From contig NZ_BDAI01000006.1 in NCBI RefSeq assembly GCF_002091755.1, positions 186,001 through 250,000 on the forward strand: a stretch of 64,000 nucleotides of DNA. Reading direction: 5' to 3'. Shown here piece by piece: positions 43,959 through 52,412 of this stretch. Numbering within the stretch: the first letter of the stretch is position 1; every line of letters begins with the position of its first letter. This DNA is from Pseudomonas nitroreducens NBRC 12694 (lineage in GTDB: Bacteria; Pseudomonadota; Gammaproteobacteria; Pseudomonadales; Pseudomonadaceae). Both the position numbers and the translations under genes were made by a program. The notes under the pieces were generated by a model. That model saw only the letters and a program-made list of their open reading frames with translations, did not search any database and was not told the DNA's origin.

Positions 43959-44783
43959 TCAAGGGTTGTCCAGCCTGTCTTTGCACTCGCCTAAGACGAA
44001 GGTGATCTCCTCACTATTCCTAGTAGCAAAAAGCACACGGTCGCCATCTAAAAACGTTACCCGCTGCCCTTGTTCCATCGCACACGGTGCTTTGTCGTAC
44101 ATTTCAAATGTGTAAAGGAACCACCTGGCCCTGTCCTTCACAAGCGACTCATAGACTGAGTGGCTCCCTGTCCACCACTGGTAGCCGAGGTTAGCTAACA
44201 CGACCGCACTCGTGACCTGCACCAGAGCTGTAATTGCTCTGTAACGTACTCCCTCGCGAGGCCTGTACCACGGGAACATCATTACGCGAGAGTTCTCGTC
44301 CGGTAGGAAGTTGAACATGACATACAAAGCGAGCCCAGCAGCCCCCACAATTAGGACAACAATAGAAAGAAAAAGAAGCAGGGGAGGCGCAACAAAGAGC
44401 GTCACGAACGCGATGGTATGAACGAATTTACCGGGATCCACCCCGACTAGCCCATTCACAATTTGGCTGGCAATCGCAACGGCCAAATTTGTCCCAAGGC
44501 CAAACGTGATTAGCAAAAATAGCTTTCCAAGATGCGTCTCGAAGATTGCCTTATAGAGCCCTATGAGGTCAGCGATCATTGCTAGCCCCCAGAATATAAC
44601 TCCAAGCGCCATGAACCCCTTGCTCAGCTCCCAGCCGAAGCAGTCGAAGAGTAGATATAACCCTCCCATAACTGCCGCATTGAAGTAGCTGCGCTGGTTG
44701 GGCTGGAGTGCCCAATACCACTGCCACGCCTTCGCTCTCAGCTGTCGCACAATATTTCTCACCAGCACATCCGATGTAGCCAT
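43959..44783 (-). CDS. Polytopic membrane protein, prophage cargo of unknown function
   Basis: 274 residues. Hydrophobic segments lie near 35-53, 58-78, 85-110, 125-155 and 185-205, suggesting four to six membrane spans, with soluble tail at the C-terminus (from about 210). There is no recognised domain. It sits between the integrase and the nuclease-like gene in the same orientation. Membrane proteins at phage ends are often superinfection-exclusion or moron proteins, but nothing here proves that. Confidence 0.65.
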   Translation of the reverse strand: MATSDVLVRNIVRQLRAKAWQWYWALQPNQRSYFNAAVMGGLYLLFDCFGWELSKGFMALGVIFWGLAMIADLIGLYKAIFETHLGKLFLLITFGLGTNLAVAIASQIVNGLVGVDPGKFVHTIAFVTLFVAPPLLLFLSIVVLIVGAAGLALYVMFNFLPDENSRVMMFPWYRPREGVRYRAITALVQVTSAVVLANLGYQWWTGSHSVYESLVKDRARWFLYTFEMYDKAPCAMEQGQRVTFLDGDRVLFATRNSEEITFVLGECKDRLDNP

Positions 44784-44858
44784 AGCCCTTCAACCACTTC
44801 CATTGCGATTGCAAAGTGCCATTGATAAGGCATGGGATAGCTCTGATACAAGACCACA

Positions 44859-45845
44859 TCACACTGTTACTCCCTTTTGCGCCAGTGGTGACAGACGTAA
44901 CGCAGACTCCAAATGCTCCGGCGACAGGTGCGCATACCGCATCGTCATCGTGATCGACGAGTGCCCCAGGATCCGCTGCAGTGTGAGGATGTCCCCTCCT
45001 CCCATCATGTAATGGCTGGCGAAGGTGTGGCGGAGGATATGGGTCAGCTGCCCCGGCGTCTGGAATCCACAGCGCTCATAGGCACAACGGAAGGCGGCAC
45101 GGCACGACATGAACAAGCGGCCGGTTCCAGGCATGCCCACCTTGAACATCAATTGCTCCAGCTCGGCCGGGATCGGCACTGAGCGGCTCTGACGGTTCTT
45201 GGTCCGGTGGTAGTGGACCTTTCCCCCATGCACGGCCCCACGGGCGATGCTCTCGGCTTCCTCCCAGCGGGCACCAGTGGCGAGACACAGGAGAGCGACC
45301 GGGTACGTATGGTTGTTCGTGCTGGCCTTGCACTCTTCAAGGAGCTGGGCGACCTGATCCAGGGTGAGGAAGGTCAGTTCGACCTGATCGGTCTTGATCT
45401 GCCGGACGTTGGCCAGCGGGTTTGCCTTGTGCCATGAGCCGAGGCGGATCAACTCAGAGAAGATGGCCGACAGGTAGCGTTGTTCGTGGTTCACCGTCTC
45501 CGGCTTCACCTCAGTCAGACGACGCTGCCGGTAGCGTGCCCACGCGAGCGAATCGAACTCGAAGGCCTGCGGATCGCCGAGGCGTTCGGCCAATGCTTGG
45601 CAGCGAGCTAGGCGCTGTTTGCCGTCCTTCAGGGTGCAGCCATGGAGGTCATACCAGACCTTCACCAGATCTGAGAGGCGATCATCCAGCGGCCGGCCTG
45701 TCTCGCCCAGGACAGTGAAGAAGTCCTGCTCGTAGCGAATGGCTGCGGACTTGGTGGCGAAGCCCTTCTTGCGGATCCTGCGACCGGAGCGACCGTTCTC
45801 GTAGAAGTCAGCCGTCCACGTCTTCCCATCCTTGCGCGCGGTCAT
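44859..45845 (-). CDS. Tyrosine recombinase (prophage integrase)
   Basis: 328 residues. The N-terminal AP2-like part (GKTWTADFYENGRSGRRI) binds arm sites. The catalytic domain has TGARWEEAESI (first Arg), LRHTFASHYMMGGGDILTLQ (His-Leu-Arg-His) and the nucleophile Tyr in MTMRYAHLSPEHL. It mediates integration at the 3' end of tRNA-Met and excision with the excisionase. Its start overlaps the replication gene stop by 4 bases, the usual Pf arrangement. Confidence 0.93.
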   Translation of the reverse strand: MTARKDGKTWTADFYENGRSGRRIRKKGFATKSAAIRYEQDFFTVLGETGRPLDDRLSDLVKVWYDLHGCTLKDGKQRLARCQALAERLGDPQAFEFDSLAWARYRQRRLTEVKPETVNHEQRYLSAIFSELIRLGSWHKANPLANVRQIKTDQVELTFLTLDQVAQLLEECKASTNNHTYPVALLCLATGARWEEAESIARGAVHGGKVHYHRTKNRQSRSVPIPAELEQLMFKVGMPGTGRLFMSCRAAFRCAYERCGFQTPGQLTHILRHTFASHYMMGGGDILTLQRILGHSSITMTMRYAHLSPEHLESALRLSPLAQKGVTV

Positions 45846-47134
45846 ATCGCGTAGCCCCGCCTGATGTAGCGATCGTTGATCAATCCGATGACGTGCCTTT
45901 CGAGGTCGCGAGTGCTGTAGCCCTTGGCGGTGTAGTGGTCTTCGATCACATGCCAGAAGGGGAGCGTTCTCCCGACCTCAAGCGCTTTTTTTGGCGGGAT
46001 GCGCTCCCGTGCGATCAGGCTGGCGAACTGGCCCAGGAACATCTCGCAGTTCTTGCCGGAGAAGCCCTGAGCGGTCTTGTAATAGCGGCGGTACTCGGTG
46101 CGTTCGATGAGCGGATCGGCTTCCACCTGGACCTTGGTGTCGAGGCTGATCAGCGACCAGAAGGCGTCGAAGATCCCCTCTCGGGAAATGAGCTTGTAGT
46201 TGTCGCAGGCGTACTGCCAGAGGCCTTGCAGGTGCGGGCAAAGGCCCTCGTAGGTGCGGCAGCCGATCACCTCGCCAGAGGTCATCGTGGATCCTTCGGA
46301 GAACTGCTGGACGATGGAGTGGTGATAGCGGAATTCGATGCGCCACACGGTCTCCAGGGGGTTGAAGCCGGGTTCGCCATCGCCGAAGGGATCACCGTTC
46401 AGGGAGGCCCACACGGATTCCCAATAGTCGAGTTTGTCGGTCGCTCTCGCCTGCAGCGTTTTGTTGTACAGGCACATCTGCAGGCCGTTGGCCGAACCGA
46501 ACATGAAGGTCTCACCACGCCCATAGACCGAGGCGTTGCCGTCGTACTCGATGCGGTCGATGCCGCTGATCTGGCGCACACGCCGGGACCGGCAGTGCAT
46601 GCGATCCACGAAGTCTGCCGGTGGGTTCCAGCCCTGGACGTCGAGGGCGATATGGACGGCGCACTGGTTCACTTCGCAGGCCGAGAGCACGCCTGCGGCC
46701 AGGTCATCCATGACGCCCTGCAGGATCTTCGGGTCAGCACCATCCAGGGCGTGTGGCGATACTTCAATCTTGAGGTGCGGGCCGATGTTCTCCAGCTTCA
46801 CGTTGTGGTTCTTGATCAGCAGGATCAGGCCCATGTCGGCGTTCTGCAGGCGGTACTGGTATCCCGAGTCGCGACCGATCCGACCCTTGGCCCACTTGTA
46901 GCCGGCGAAGTTGACGAGATCCTCGGGCTCATCGAACAGCGCCATCACTTCCGGGCGAATCATGCCGTTGTACAGCTGCCGCACGGTATCGACGCCACAC
47001 CGCAGCAGGCGCACACCCGACAGGTCGGCGAATCTGCCGTTGCTCGGGTCCATGAAAATCCGTCCTTCGGACGACTCATAAAAATCCCCGGTCTCCTTGA
47101 GGATCAGGCGGAGGGGGTGAACTGCCTTTTTCAT
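45842..47134 (-). CDS. Filamentous phage replication initiation protein
   Basis: 430 residues, homologous to the Pf replication initiator (PA0727 of Pf4). It is expected to nick the replicative form at the origin for rolling-circle synthesis. The gene starts MKKAVHPLRLILKETGDFYE. Rolling-circle-type conserved features are not obvious; candidate tyrosines lie in the region MCLYNKTLQARATDKLDYWE. It lies directly upstream of the integrase and downstream of Zot, which fits the Pf order. Confidence 0.85.
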   Translation of the reverse strand: MKKAVHPLRLILKETGDFYESSEGRIFMDPSNGRFADLSGVRLLRCGVDTVRQLYNGMIRPEVMALFDEPEDLVNFAGYKWAKGRIGRDSGYQYRLQNADMGLILLIKNHNVKLENIGPHLKIEVSPHALDGADPKILQGVMDDLAAGVLSACEVNQCAVHIALDVQGWNPPADFVDRMHCRSRRVRQISGIDRIEYDGNASVYGRGETFMFGSANGLQMCLYNKTLQARATDKLDYWESVWASLNGDPFGDGEPGFNPLETVWRIEFRYHHSIVQQFSEGSTMTSGEVIGCRTYEGLCPHLQGLWQYACDNYKLISREGIFDAFWSLISLDTKVQVEADPLIERTEYRRYYKTAQGFSGKNCEMFLGQFASLIARERIPPKKALEVGRTLPFWHVIEDHYTAKGYSTRDLERHVIGLINDRYIRRGYAI

Positions 47135-47266
47135 TCTTTCGTACCTTCAATGAGGTTTATTGAGGTGCTTACTCGTTAGCTATCCGACGTGTTACAGGGT
47201 CGTCGGCCGCGCCTTCGGCCTACCGCTCGTGCCTGGCGCTCCCGGCCGGCGGCGCGGCTCGCCGAC
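47135..47266. other. GC-rich hairpin-forming gap between rep and the 36-residue gene, possible phage origin
   Basis: 132 bases with stems such as GGCCGCGCCTTCGGCC and CCGGCCGGCGGCGCGGC. A filamentous phage replication origin often lies in a structured gap near the initiator gene. No nick site is identified. Confidence 0.3.
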
Positions 47267-47377
47267 TCAAAACGGAAACGCCGACACCGGCTGCATCACT
47301 TGCAGGGCGGTGAGAAAGCCGAGCGCATAAGCGAGTGCGAGCAGCCCAAGGGCGTTGATCAGTCCGTGCAGGGTCAT
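47267..47377 (-). CDS. 36-residue hydrophobic phage peptide
   Basis: A small gene not long enough for a standard ORF cut-off. The start overlaps the zot stop (ATGA), and GGAGGAAGC lies upstream. The product begins MTLHGLINALGLLALAYALG and continues with FLTALQVMQ; one membrane span is likely. Position between zot and the replication gene suggests a phage membrane protein. Function unknown. Confidence 0.6.
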   Translation of the reverse strand: MTLHGLINALGLLALAYALGFLTALQVMQPVSAFPF

Positions 47378-48660
47378 TGCTTCCTCCAGGGGCGTGAGGC
47401 GTATTCGGAGTCGGGCACCACCGTGAGTGAGGTGGCAGTGCTAGGCGGTGGGCTGGTGGCGGCAGCGATGGGCGCAGAAGGGCTCATGCCGGCCATGGCT
47501 TGGCCCTGGGAGCCGCCACAGGTGATGGTCTGCTTCCATGTGTCGTAGGCGAGTTCCGCCACGCATTCGCCCTTGGCGGTGACGTGGTAGCCGGAGCCGA
47601 CTAGCTGCCAGCTGGTCAGCTCCAGATGTCGGCCTTCCGCGTCATCCAGGGCGAACATGTAGATGTCGCCCTTCGAGCGCCGGTAGGCGTGGGCGAGGAT
47701 GCTGATGCGGCGGTCGGCGAAGGGATGCGCGCTCAGGTCAACAGGCGTACCAGTTGCCCCAGCAGATAGAAGACCAGCAGGAACAAAGCTACTCGCAGCA
47801 GGACGCGCCGCAGCAGCCACAGCAGGGCTTGGCGCAGCGGTCGCAGGAGCAGTTTCAGCAGTCGCCACGTGAGGCGCGGGAGCGGTTTCAGCAGGCTTAC
47901 CGCCGATGACCTTGAGAGGTCCCATATAGCTGACAAAGCCAATAGTGCCGGCCAGCAGTGCCAGTAGAAGAACCAACTTAGGCGACCGGAACAGACTTTT
48001 ACCGGCCTTGGTGTCCTGGGTCTTGCCGGTGGCGGTGGATTGGTAGAGGGCGAAGGTCTGTTTCTTGATTCGCTTGTACTCGACGATGGTGCCGTCAGCG
48101 GGCGGTCGGTTGAGCTGGGCGTCATGCTGGGCCTCCTTGTACCGGCCAGGAATGCCGATCACCGCGAGGTTGGAATGCTTGTAGGCCATCTCGCAGGTCA
48201 TGCGGATGTCGTCGCGGATGTAGCTGATATTCGGGGTGGTCAGGACGATGTCCCAGTTGAAGTGCCGGTGCCGGGTCCAGGCGTCTAGCCAGCCCATCGG
48301 GCGGTCGGCTTCGTGGGCTGCCTCGGGGCCGCCGGGAAAGTCGAATTTTTCCAAGTCCTTCTCGCGCCAGGACTTGGGGAACAGCAGCTGGGTTTCGTCG
48401 AAGATCAGGAACGCGCCCCGCGGTGCCCACTGAAACCAAGTGCGCATCTTGTCGAGGTCGGCCAGCGATTCGAGATCGAGGTTGATGATCTGCGCGGAGT
48501 TGGGCAGCTGCGGGAAGACGCTATAGGCACGTTCCAGGGTGAAGCCACGGACGTTGGTGATGATGACGCGGCCGTCCTTGAGGGCTGGGACGGCATCGTC
48601 TTGAATCGCGCCGGAGGTTTTGTAGGAGCCGTTGGGGCCATGGTGAATCTTGATCGACAT
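47374..48660 (-). CDS. Zonular occludens toxin-like ATPase, assembly protein gI
   Basis: 428 residues. It is the P-loop motor for phage assembly at the inner membrane. The Walker A variant is GPNGSYKTS (8-16) and the Walker B is FLIFDETQ. A single membrane span is near 228-250 (LVLLLALLAGTIGFVSYMG), then an Ala/Pro-rich linker and a C-terminal periplasmic part with two Cys. The start is preceded by the gVI-like gene, 3 bases away. Confidence 0.9.
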   Translation of the reverse strand: MSIKIHHGPNGSYKTSGAIQDDAVPALKDGRVIITNVRGFTLERAYSVFPQLPNSAQIINLDLESLADLDKMRTWFQWAPRGAFLIFDETQLLFPKSWREKDLEKFDFPGGPEAAHEADRPMGWLDAWTRHRHFNWDIVLTTPNISYIRDDIRMTCEMAYKHSNLAVIGIPGRYKEAQHDAQLNRPPADGTIVEYKRIKKQTFALYQSTATGKTQDTKAGKSLFRSPKLVLLLALLAGTIGFVSYMGPLKVIGGKPAETAPAPHVATAETAPATAAPSPAVAAAARPAASSFVPAGLLSAGATGTPVDLSAHPFADRRISILAHAYRRSKGDIYMFALDDAEGRHLELTSWQLVGSGYHVTAKGECVAELAYDTWKQTITCGGSQGQAMAGMSPSAPIAAATSPPPSTATSLTVVPDSEYASRPWRKQ

Positions 48661-48663
48661 GAC

Positions 48664-49020
48664 TCACCTCCCAATGATCGGCACGAAGCGCATGCAGAAC
48701 CGGGTGGCGGCAGCGGTCATGATGATGTTGAGCGCCTGGGGTACGCCGAAGAAGGCCAGACCGGCCGCGATGGGGGCCGGTAGCGCCGCGTACATACCTC
48801 GGACCATGGCGGGGATACCGAGGCCATCGATCAGCTCGCGGGCGACGGTGAAGCTGACATCGAGCAGCAGGATGAAGGTCTGCAGAGTGCTGTAGATGAT
48901 CGCCTTGGTTACGACGACCAGGCCGTCTTTGACGAAGTCGTAGATGCCTTGGGCGAAGAAGTCCCAGATCCACTGAAAGAAACCGATGATCTGGTCGAGA
49001 AAGCCGGAGAGCCATTCCAT
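48664..49020 (-). CDS. DUF2523-family phage membrane protein (gVI-like)
   Basis: 118 residues, three hydrophobic stretches (about 5-24, 32-60 and 70-95). It resembles the gVI-type minor coat proteins of filamentous phages (DUF2523), found before Zot in Pf phages. It begins MEWLSGFLDQIIGFFQWIWD. It is 3 bases after the adsorption protein gene and 3 bases before zot. Confidence 0.8.
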   Translation of the reverse strand: MEWLSGFLDQIIGFFQWIWDFFAQGIYDFVKDGLVVVTKAIIYSTLQTFILLLDVSFTVARELIDGLGIPAMVRGMYAALPAPIAAGLAFFGVPQALNIIMTAAATRFCMRFVPIIGR

Positions 49021-49023
49021 AAG

Positions 49024-50289
49024 TCACTCCTTCAGGATGACGAAGGCGGAGATCAGCGCGGCCATGAGCAGCAGCGCCAGACGCATGTAGGAGAGTTGGG
49101 TGGAGTAGTCGGCAACACACAGGCGGTAGGACTTGCCCCAGACGGTGAAGGAGTCGCAGGGCAGTTGCCCGCCACCGGTAGACAGCTGAAGGTCGAAGGC
49201 GCCTTTGAGGTGATCGATGTTGGCCTTCACCGCGTCTTTCAGTTCTTTCTTGGCCTCGGTGACGCGCTCATCCCATTCGGCGTTGGCTTCGTCCCAGCTA
49301 CCGGTTTCGGGGGCGCCGAGGCTGCCCGATGGGCCGGGAATGCCAGCGCACAGCGGGTTCTTGGTCGGGTCGCATTCGCCCTCGCCGTCTCCCTCACCAT
49401 CGCCGTTTCCATTGCCGTTACCGTTGCCGTTTCCACCCCCCGTGCCGGTGCCATCGCCGCCGCCCGTGCCGGGGTCAGTGCCACCGCCATTGCCACCGCC
49501 TGTACCGGGATCGGTGCCGCCACCGTCTCCTCCGGCGTTGCCGCCGCCCGTGCCAGGATCGGTGCCTGGGTCCGTGCCGCCGCCTTCACCGCCCCCCTCT
49601 GGGTCAGTCGGAGACTTCACGCAGGTGGTGCCGGACCACGAATAGCCCTTGGGGCAGCCGGGATCATTGGGATCAGTCGGCGGAGCGGCAGGATCGGTTT
49701 CGCCATCCGGTGACGGAGGATTCGGTGGATCACCGACAGCAGGCGGAAGGGCGTTGTCAGCGGAGCAGCTCTGGCCGTCGCTGGACATCGTGTAATTGCA
49801 GAAGCCGTTGGTGGTGGAGCCCTTCACCAGATAGCAGGTGGTGGCGCGGCCCGAGCTGGGTTGGTACTGACAACCACCACTGCATGCATTACTCGGTGGC
49901 GAGGAAATGATGTAGACCCGGCCACCCGAGGTGATCGCGGGACCGTCCGGACTACGGACTAGCAGCGGTAGGCCGGACTCGCATTCCTGCGGTGGCTCCT
50001 CACAGGCACCTGTCGCGGAGTTATAAACCTTCGGCGCAGCACACTCCGTTCCATACCTGTACGTCGAGCTGTACAAGTAATCCCGATCATCATTATCGCC
50101 GTAGCGATAGACACACTGAGCACTCCTGCCATTAGCCCCCATATCAACCCGCTTAAATCTTGGGTAGATGGCAGTGCAAGCCGCAACAGCAGAAGGCCAT
50201 TGCTCAGAGCGTCCGGAGACAGTCCAGTAATAATCAGCGGACGCAGAGAAAGACAAAAAGAGCAGCACAATAAGAAATATATGCCGCAT
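49024..50289 (-). CDS. coaA: Minor coat (adsorption) protein CoaA, gIII-like
   Basis: 421 residues from an ATG (MRHIFLIVLLFLSFSASA, signal peptide). It is the tip protein that binds host pili. The N-terminal half has many cysteines, likely disulfide-bonded. A long Gly/Asp/Asn/Thr-rich region (about 245-325, repeats of GGGTDPGTGGG and GNGNGNG) is a flexible linker like that of Ff g3p. A membrane anchor lies at the C-terminus (RLALLLMAALISAFVILKE). The longer open frame to 50625 runs through the coat gene in another frame and is not coding. Confidence 0.85.
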   Translation of the reverse strand: MRHIFLIVLLFLSFSASADYYWTVSGRSEQWPSAVAACTAIYPRFKRVDMGANGRSAQCVYRYGDNDDRDYLYSSTYRYGTECAAPKVYNSATGACEEPPQECESGLPLLVRSPDGPAITSGGRVYIISSPPSNACSGGCQYQPSSGRATTCYLVKGSTTNGFCNYTMSSDGQSCSADNALPPAVGDPPNPPSPDGETDPAAPPTDPNDPGCPKGYSWSGTTCVKSPTDPEGGGEGGGTDPGTDPGTGGGNAGGDGGGTDPGTGGGNGGGTDPGTGGGDGTGTGGGNGNGNGNGNGDGEGDGEGECDPTKNPLCAGIPGPSGSLGAPETGSWDEANAEWDERVTEAKKELKDAVKANIDHLKGAFDLQLSTGGGQLPCDSFTVWGKSYRLCVADYSTQLSYMRLALLLMAALISAFVILKE

Positions 50290-50303
50290 ATACCTGTCTC
50301 CAT

Positions 50304-50331
50304 GAAAAAAGAACCCCGCCGAAGCGGGGTC
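50304..50331 (-). terminator. Terminator after the coat-protein genes
   Basis: On the minus strand GACCCCGC and GCGGGGTTC form a stem followed by TTTTTTC. It lies between the 25-residue coat-like gene and coaA. Such a terminator after the coat gene allows high coat expression. Confidence 0.85.
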
Positions 50332-50354
50332 CAGGTTCGGCACTTGCAGTGCAG

Positions 50355-50432
50355 TCAGAAGAATTCGCCGCAGCGGTACCCGGTGATGAAGGCGCCGGCG
50401 AAGAACGCCCCCAACCACACCGACCAGAGCAC
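50355..50432 (-). CDS. 25-residue hydrophobic peptide, gVII/gIX-like minor coat protein
   Basis: The gene starts with GTG directly after the coaB stop and ends before the terminator. The product is MLWSVWLGAFFAGAF followed by ITGYRCGEFF; it is hydrophobic with a small charged tail. Ff phages have ~32-residue gVII and gIX proteins in this position relative to the major coat gene. The identity is inferred from size and position. Confidence 0.6.
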   Translation of the reverse strand: MLWSVWLGAFFAGAFITGYRCGEFF

Positions 50433-50684
50433 TTACGCCTTGCGCAACATGCTGTAGATCAGGCCTGCAACGGCCAGGATGACCAGGGCGCCGACGATGT
50501 AGCCGCCGATGTTGGACATGTCGCTCTTGCCGTCGGTGATGGCGGTTTCCACCGCCGACGTGTCGATGACGCTGCCCGCGAAGGCCGGCACCGAGGTCAC
50601 GGCAGTGACGGTGCCGGCAATGCACAGGTTGCGGAACGAGCGGATCGGGTTGAACTTGGCGATCTGTTGTTTCATGGCGTTCAT
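50433..50684 (-). CDS. coaB: Major coat protein CoaB (Pf1-like)
   Basis: 83 residues. A signal sequence of about 36 residues (MNAMKQQIAKFNPIRSFRN, then LCIAGTVTAVTSVPAFA) is followed by the mature coat of about 47 residues, starting GSVIDTSAVETAITDG and ending IVGALVILAVAGLIYSMLRK. This is almost the Pf1 coat protein. About thousands of copies cover the virion; while in transit they sit in the inner membrane. The ATG follows AGAGGAAAC. Confidence 0.95.
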   Translation of the reverse strand: MNAMKQQIAKFNPIRSFRNLCIAGTVTAVTSVPAFAGSVIDTSAVETAITDGKSDMSNIGGYIVGALVILAVAGLIYSMLRKA

Positions 50685-50696
50685 GGTGTTTCCTCT

Positions 50697-50948
50697 CTAC
50701 TTGGCTTTACGAAGAAGTGACGCGACCCAGCCAGTTAAAAGCCCCGTCACGAATGTCCCGAGAACGCCCGCAGCACCGATGCTGAAGGCCTCCAGGGAGA
50801 ACCCGCCGTTGACCAGGATTTCAATTGCTCCAGCGGCCTCGGGCGGAATCAGATAGGCCTGTTGCCATTCGATGTGCTGGCACTGCATGAGGCCGTCCGC
50901 CGTGGACGCCCAACTGGTGCAGACCTGAACAGCAACCACGCCTTGCAT
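50697..50948 (-). CDS. Small Pf phage protein, PA0722-like
   Basis: 83 residues. It has an N-terminal Cys-containing part (CTSWASTADGLMQCQHIEW) and a C-terminal hydrophobic segment (IGAAGVLGTFVTGLLTGWVA) ending in basic residues, similar to a coat-like protein with inverted positive charge. It lies just before coaB with 12 bases between. Function unknown. Confidence 0.75.
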   Translation of the reverse strand: MQGVVAVQVCTSWASTADGLMQCQHIEWQQAYLIPPEAAGAIEILVNGGFSLEAFSIGAAGVLGTFVTGLLTGWVASLLRKAK

Positions 50949-50949
50949 C

Positions 50950-51171
50950 TCAGCGGGCCTCCTTGCGCGGGTGGTCGCACCAGCCCCAGAAGGAGCGCAG
51001 GACGAACCACCACAGGGCGAAGAAGGCGAACGCAGCCGCGACCACAGCGATCACGGAGTCCAGCGGGTAGGGTTCGAGGAACTCGCGCACCGCACGCACG
51101 GCCGGCGACACGGCACAAAGAATTGCCACGTACAGGACCCAGCCGAAGGCGAAACGGAGCGGCGCTTTCAT
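50950..51171 (-). CDS. Small membrane protein of Pf phage
   Basis: 73 residues with two hydrophobic segments (about 5-25 and 38-60) and a basic C-terminus (HPRKEAR). The stop is 1 base before the next gene start, so translation is coupled. No function is known. Confidence 0.7.
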   Translation of the reverse strand: MKAPLRFAFGWVLYVAILCAVSPAVRAVREFLEPYPLDSVIAVVAAAFAFFALWWFVLRSFWGWCDHPRKEAR

Positions 51172-51187
51172 CTACCTACCCTCGCCG

Positions 51188-51604
51188 TCAGGACTTGCTG
51201 CTGTCGGTGGGTTTCTCAGCGGCAGGCTGAGTCGGGCGCTGGGCTTGTGCCTGGGGTTGAGGCTGGCGGCTCGGTGCCGGGGTGTGCACGTCTTTGCCGG
51301 TGGCAAGCAGCTCGGTCAGGACCTGGGTGTTCTTGGTGTTACCGAAGCGGTCCTTGGTCGGGCGCACCACGCTGGCGAACTTGCACAGCACCGGGGAGCC
51401 TTCGAAGACGATGCCGTCGAGCAGGGTCGGCTCGATGTCGTACTGGGTGATTTCGAAGCCACGGGCATTGCCGCGAGCGCCGTCCGGGATCGGGGAAATC
51501 GCCTGGACGCTGGCGTAGATTTCGCCTGAGGTTTTGGAGGTGAAGGTGTCGGTCTGGATGACCCACAGTTCAACGACTCCGCCAGTGGTTGCAAACATGT
51601 TCAT
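51188..51604 (-). CDS. ssDNA-binding (helix-destabilising) protein, gene V type
   Basis: 138 residues. The gene begins MNMFATTGGVVELWVIQTDT, with the OB-fold core up to about residue 100 and a Gln/Pro/Ala-rich C-terminal tail as in Pf1 gene V. It coats phage ssDNA and switches replication from double to single strand. The start follows AAGGAGC; the open frame is longer at its N-terminus (51652) but without support. Confidence 0.88.
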   Translation of the reverse strand: MNMFATTGGVVELWVIQTDTFTSKTSGEIYASVQAISPIPDGARGNARGFEITQYDIEPTLLDGIVFEGSPVLCKFASVVRPTKDRFGNTKNTQVLTELLATGKDVHTPAPSRQPQPQAQAQRPTQPAAEKPTDSSKS

Positions 51605-51828
51605 CTGAAGCTCCTTTGCCTTTTTCGGGCATGAGTTGGCCCGCTGCTGCAAATTGGGCGCGTTGTTGGCCGTCTTTCAGCGGGTGTGGTGGTGCCTGGG
51701 TTTTGCGGTGGTTTGGTCGGTGAGTGGGGTCAACACAAAGGGCTCTGCCCTTGTCATCCCGCTCTCGCCGCCGAGGGCTCAGGAGCGCGGGGCGGTGGTG
51801 CTGCCCCTCACTCCCGAGCGGAGGCTTT

Positions 51829-52056
51829 TCAGGGTGGGGGACGGTCAAGGGTGCGCTTCGCCCGGCGCTCCGTTTGTCCGAACGGGAAAGCGCGCTCGGA
51901 CAAGCCGGTGCGGCGGCCCTGGACCTGATTGGCCAGGGAGCGGTTGTTGCGATTGGCCAGCTTTGAAATTTCGTGAGCCACGCACATCAGGGGAATGCCA
52001 ACGCAGGTCAGGAGGGCGAACAGCAAACTTACGCAGAAGGTGGCGTCAGTGGGCAT
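51829..52056 (-). CDS. Small membrane-anchored phage protein
   Basis: 75 residues. An N-terminal hydrophobic segment (about 7-28, FCVSLLFALLTCVGIPLMCV) is followed by a basic tail. The ATG follows GGAGGG 7 bases upstream, and the previous gene stops 3 bases earlier. The gap from here to gene V (51605-51828) has no convincing gene. Confidence 0.55.
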   Translation of the reverse strand: MPTDATFCVSLLFALLTCVGIPLMCVAHEISKLANRNNRSLANQVQGRRTGLSERAFPFGQTERRAKRTLDRPPP

Positions 52057-52059
52057 GGC

Positions 52060-52395
52060 TCAGCCCTCCAGCTCGAATGGCTCGCGGATCGGCACGAAGG
52101 GAGTCGGCTTGCCGCTGTCGTACACAACGTGCCAATACTTCGGGGGACGGAGCGCGGGCATGTGTTTCGCGCAGGTAAAACCCGGTTCCACCCGGTACGT
52201 CGAGTGGATCGAGCGCCACACTCCAGCGACCTTGGCCATCGTAGTAACTACCGTGAAGACTCGCGTAGGGCGACACTCGGTGCATCGTGTGGACTGGGAG
52301 GCTGCGGGCTTCGCCAGTTCGCGACGGGACCAGCAGACAGAGCAGTCGCAGTCCGAGGCGTGCGACTGATGCAGATATCGGTTGAGCGGAATCAC
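52060..52395 (-). CDS. Cys-rich small phage protein, possible zinc-binding
   Basis: 111 residues from a GTG with GGGGAGGG upstream. Cys pairs are in DCDCSVCW, RCTEC and FTCAKH, which could bind zinc. It resembles the hypothetical genes downstream of the excisionase in Pf phages. Function unknown. Confidence 0.6.
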   Translation of the reverse strand: MIPLNRYLHQSHASDCDCSVCWSRRELAKPAASQSTRCTECRPTRVFTVVTTMAKVAGVWRSIHSTYRVEPGFTCAKHMPALRPPKYWHVVYDSGKPTPFVPIREPFELEG

Positions 52396-52412
52396 GGCGC
52401 AGCCCTCCCCGG

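Noticed and set aside
45893..47179. 428-residue plus-strand frame opposite the phage replication gene
   Set aside because: Antisense to a well-supported phage gene; composition is typical of GC-rich shadows.
49380..49600. CRISPR-like repeats in the adsorption gene
   Set aside because: The repeats are short, in frame and code for a Gly-rich linker; there are no spacers of constant length.
51570..51848. 92-residue minus-strand frame between gene V and the small membrane protein
   Set aside because: His/Pro/Arg-rich, no ribosome binding site, overlaps the gene V start.
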